Assembly (NCBI RefSeq): GCF_000482245.1
Contig: NZ_AWNH01000014.1
Coordinates: forward strand, 39,091 to 103,090
Reading direction: 5' to 3'
Source: Leptolyngbya sp. Heron Island J
Lineage (GTDB): Bacteria > Cyanobacteriota > Cyanobacteriia > Phormidesmidales > Phormidesmidaceae
Length of the DNA: 64,000 bases
Part shown: positions 62,970-64,000 of the stretch, piece by piece
Layout: each line of letters begins with the position of its first letter
Position numbering within the stretch: position 1 is the stretch's first letter
Program-made: the position numbers and the translations under genes
The notes under the pieces: model-generated
Database searches by the model: none
Seen by the model: only the letters and a program-made list of their open reading frames with translations
Told to the model about the DNA's origin: nothing

Positions 62970-64000
62970 TCAATACGCCGCCAACAACGTCCCCAAATAA
63001 TCAAACCCATCTACCCCAATCCACTGAATTATCGACCGCCGCTGCTCCTGCAACACCTGCTCAAACTTCTCAGCACCCAACTCCCCTGAAATTACCCGTA
63101 ACAACCCTGCCCCCTGCCGCCATTCCGACGATCCAATCTGATGCAACAAATACATTCCCAACGCCCCATACAGCAACGAAGTTTCCCTATTCCCTAACTC
63201 CCGCTGCGCCTCCGCCAAATACGTACAGGTTATCCCCTGCAAATACACATTTCCCGCCGCCTGGGTCAGGGGCAACGCTTTCTCTAAATTCTCAATCGCT
63301 AACCCTGGCTGGCTCGCAATACTATAGGCAATACCAATACTGTTATAGGCTAGTGCCTGACTTTGAGAATCCCCCAGAGTTTCGGCTAAATCCCTTCCCC
63401 GCTCTAGATAGCCAATCGCTTGCTCATATACTGAGAGATCCGGCGTATCGATAGCCCGAGCAGCAAATACCTCACTGTAGCCATAGTTCACCAGGGCATT
63501 GGCCTCTCCCAAAGAATCTCCCTGTTGGCGAGACATAATCAAGGCTCGTTGGCTAAAATTTCTAGCCTCTCCATAGTTTTTCTGTAGCACATGCACCCGT
63601 GCCAGATGGTTAAAGCTAGCAATCACACAAAATTGATCTTCGGCAGCGGTGGCAATTTCAAGAGCCTCCTGATGAAACATGAGTGCTGCATCATAACGCC
63701 CCAAGGTGCGTTGAGAATACCCTAACAATGTCAATAACCGCGCCTTATCCTGGGTACCAGGGATCTGCTTTAGGGGTTCGCTGAAGTAATCCAGAGTATC
63801 TTGCAAATATCCGCCGTCAAAGGCAACAAACACACCGCCATACAACGGAAAATCATCGCGTTGGGCAAAGCTACGGAGACTTTGTTGCATGAGTTGGAAT
63901 GAACCTTGTCCTAAGTGGGGTCGGCTAGATTGGAATCCCTGGGCTAAATTGGCTTCAATGGTGGCGAAGATTAAGAAGGTAGAATAGGAGAGTTTTTTCC
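62970..64000 (-). CDS. TPR-repeat protein, 5'-truncated by window edge
   Basis: The frame stays open from the right edge to the stop at 62970; the ATG at 63890 is internal, since upstream codons (TIEANLAQGFQSSRPHLG) are in frame and continuous. At least five TPR units are visible (TLLGYSQRTLGRYDAALMFHQEAL, NHLARVHVLQKNYGEARNFSQRAL, NSIGIAYSIASQPGLAIENLEKAL). Such C-terminal TPR blocks follow AAA or STAND ATPase domains in many cyanobacterial proteins; the N-terminal part is not in the window. Confidence 0.8.
   Translation of the reverse strand, partial: KKLSYSTFLIFATIEANLAQGFQSSRPHLGQGSFQLMQQSLRSFAQRDDFPLYGGVFVAFDGGYLQDTLDYFSEPLKQIPGTQDKARLLTLLGYSQRTLGRYDAALMFHQEALEIATAAEDQFCVIASFNHLARVHVLQKNYGEARNFSQRALIMSRQQGDSLGEANALVNYGYSEVFAARAIDTPDLSVYEQAIGYLERGRDLAETLGDSQSQALAYNSIGIAYSIASQPGLAIENLEKALPLTQAAGNVYLQGITCTYLAEAQRELGNRETSLLYGALGMYLLHQIGSSEWRQGAGLLRVISGELGAEKFEQVLQEQRRSIIQWIGVDGFDYLGTLLAAY

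Noticed and set aside
1-64000. CRISPR arrays, tRNA or rRNA genes
   Set aside because: I saw no regularly spaced repeat-spacer arrays, no cloverleaf-like sequences and no rRNA segments.

Overview
The window reads as cyanobacterial chromosome. It carries two psbA genes, an extra petC, aldehyde-deformylating oxygenase, acsF and heme oxygenase, and GCGATCGC (HIP1) octamers occur throughout. Genus cannot be fixed from the sequence alone.

Layout. (1) 1-4524: a plus-strand metabolic cluster made of a TPP-dependent 2-oxoacid decarboxylase cut by the window edge, a 2OG-Fe(II) amino-acid dioxygenase, a class V PLP enzyme and threonine ammonia-lyase. A degenerate Nudix protein and an unknown 115-aa protein follow, then about 1 kb of repeats. 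(2) About 6.86-36.4 kb: a continuous low-oxygen/sulfide photosynthesis island (described below). (3) 36.5-45.5 kb: accessory genes and decayed mobile DNA, including pentapeptide and STAND-NTPase/WD40 proteins, an IS remnant, small inverted-repeat elements, a peroxiredoxin and a cysteine synthase. (4) 45.5-57.3 kb: regulators (AraC remnant, LysR, TetR) with an SDR/cupin unit under TetR-like palindromes, then a nitroreductase, a cysteine hydrolase, a Tat-exported amidohydrolase, a DUF2993 protein and a Rieske oxygenase. (5) 58-64 kb: a histidine kinase/response regulator pair, a pentapeptide-RTX protein and a TPR protein cut by the right edge.

The island. Sulfide chemistry is covered by sulfide:quinone reductase (three catalytic Cys), two rhodaneses, a DsrE protein, an ETHE1-type persulfide dioxygenase, a TauE-type exporter and a METTL7-like methyltransferase. 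The electron-transport genes are a D1' psbA (Ala80, Leu158, Ala286), a second 'rogue' psbA lacking most Mn-cluster ligands, and a spare Rieske protein. Tetrapyrrole synthesis is present in O2-dependent and O2-independent forms: HemF and HemN, AcsF and BchE/ChlE, plus heme oxygenase. The BchE/ChlE protein carries an unusual C-terminal pseudo-receiver domain. FeoAB and an NrdG-like radical SAM protein fit a reduced, Fe(II)-rich setting. Regulators inside the island are an ArsR protein directly after sqr and a Crp/Fnr protein with a perfect TTGAC-N4-GTCAA box upstream.

By eye, a related AT-rich partly palindromic element recurs upstream of both psbA genes, petC/sqr, a rhodanese, ADO, the persulfide dioxygenase and hemF. 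The best pair, at the two psbA genes, matches at 22 of 25 positions. My main inference is that these dispersed units form one regulon that switches the photosynthetic apparatus between oxygenic and sulfide-fed or micro-oxic operation. The rogue D1 may serve to silence water oxidation. Genes of this kind are known individually in cyanobacteria. The density of the cluster, the shared element, the BchE-receiver fusion and the METTL7-like gene are the parts most worth checking.
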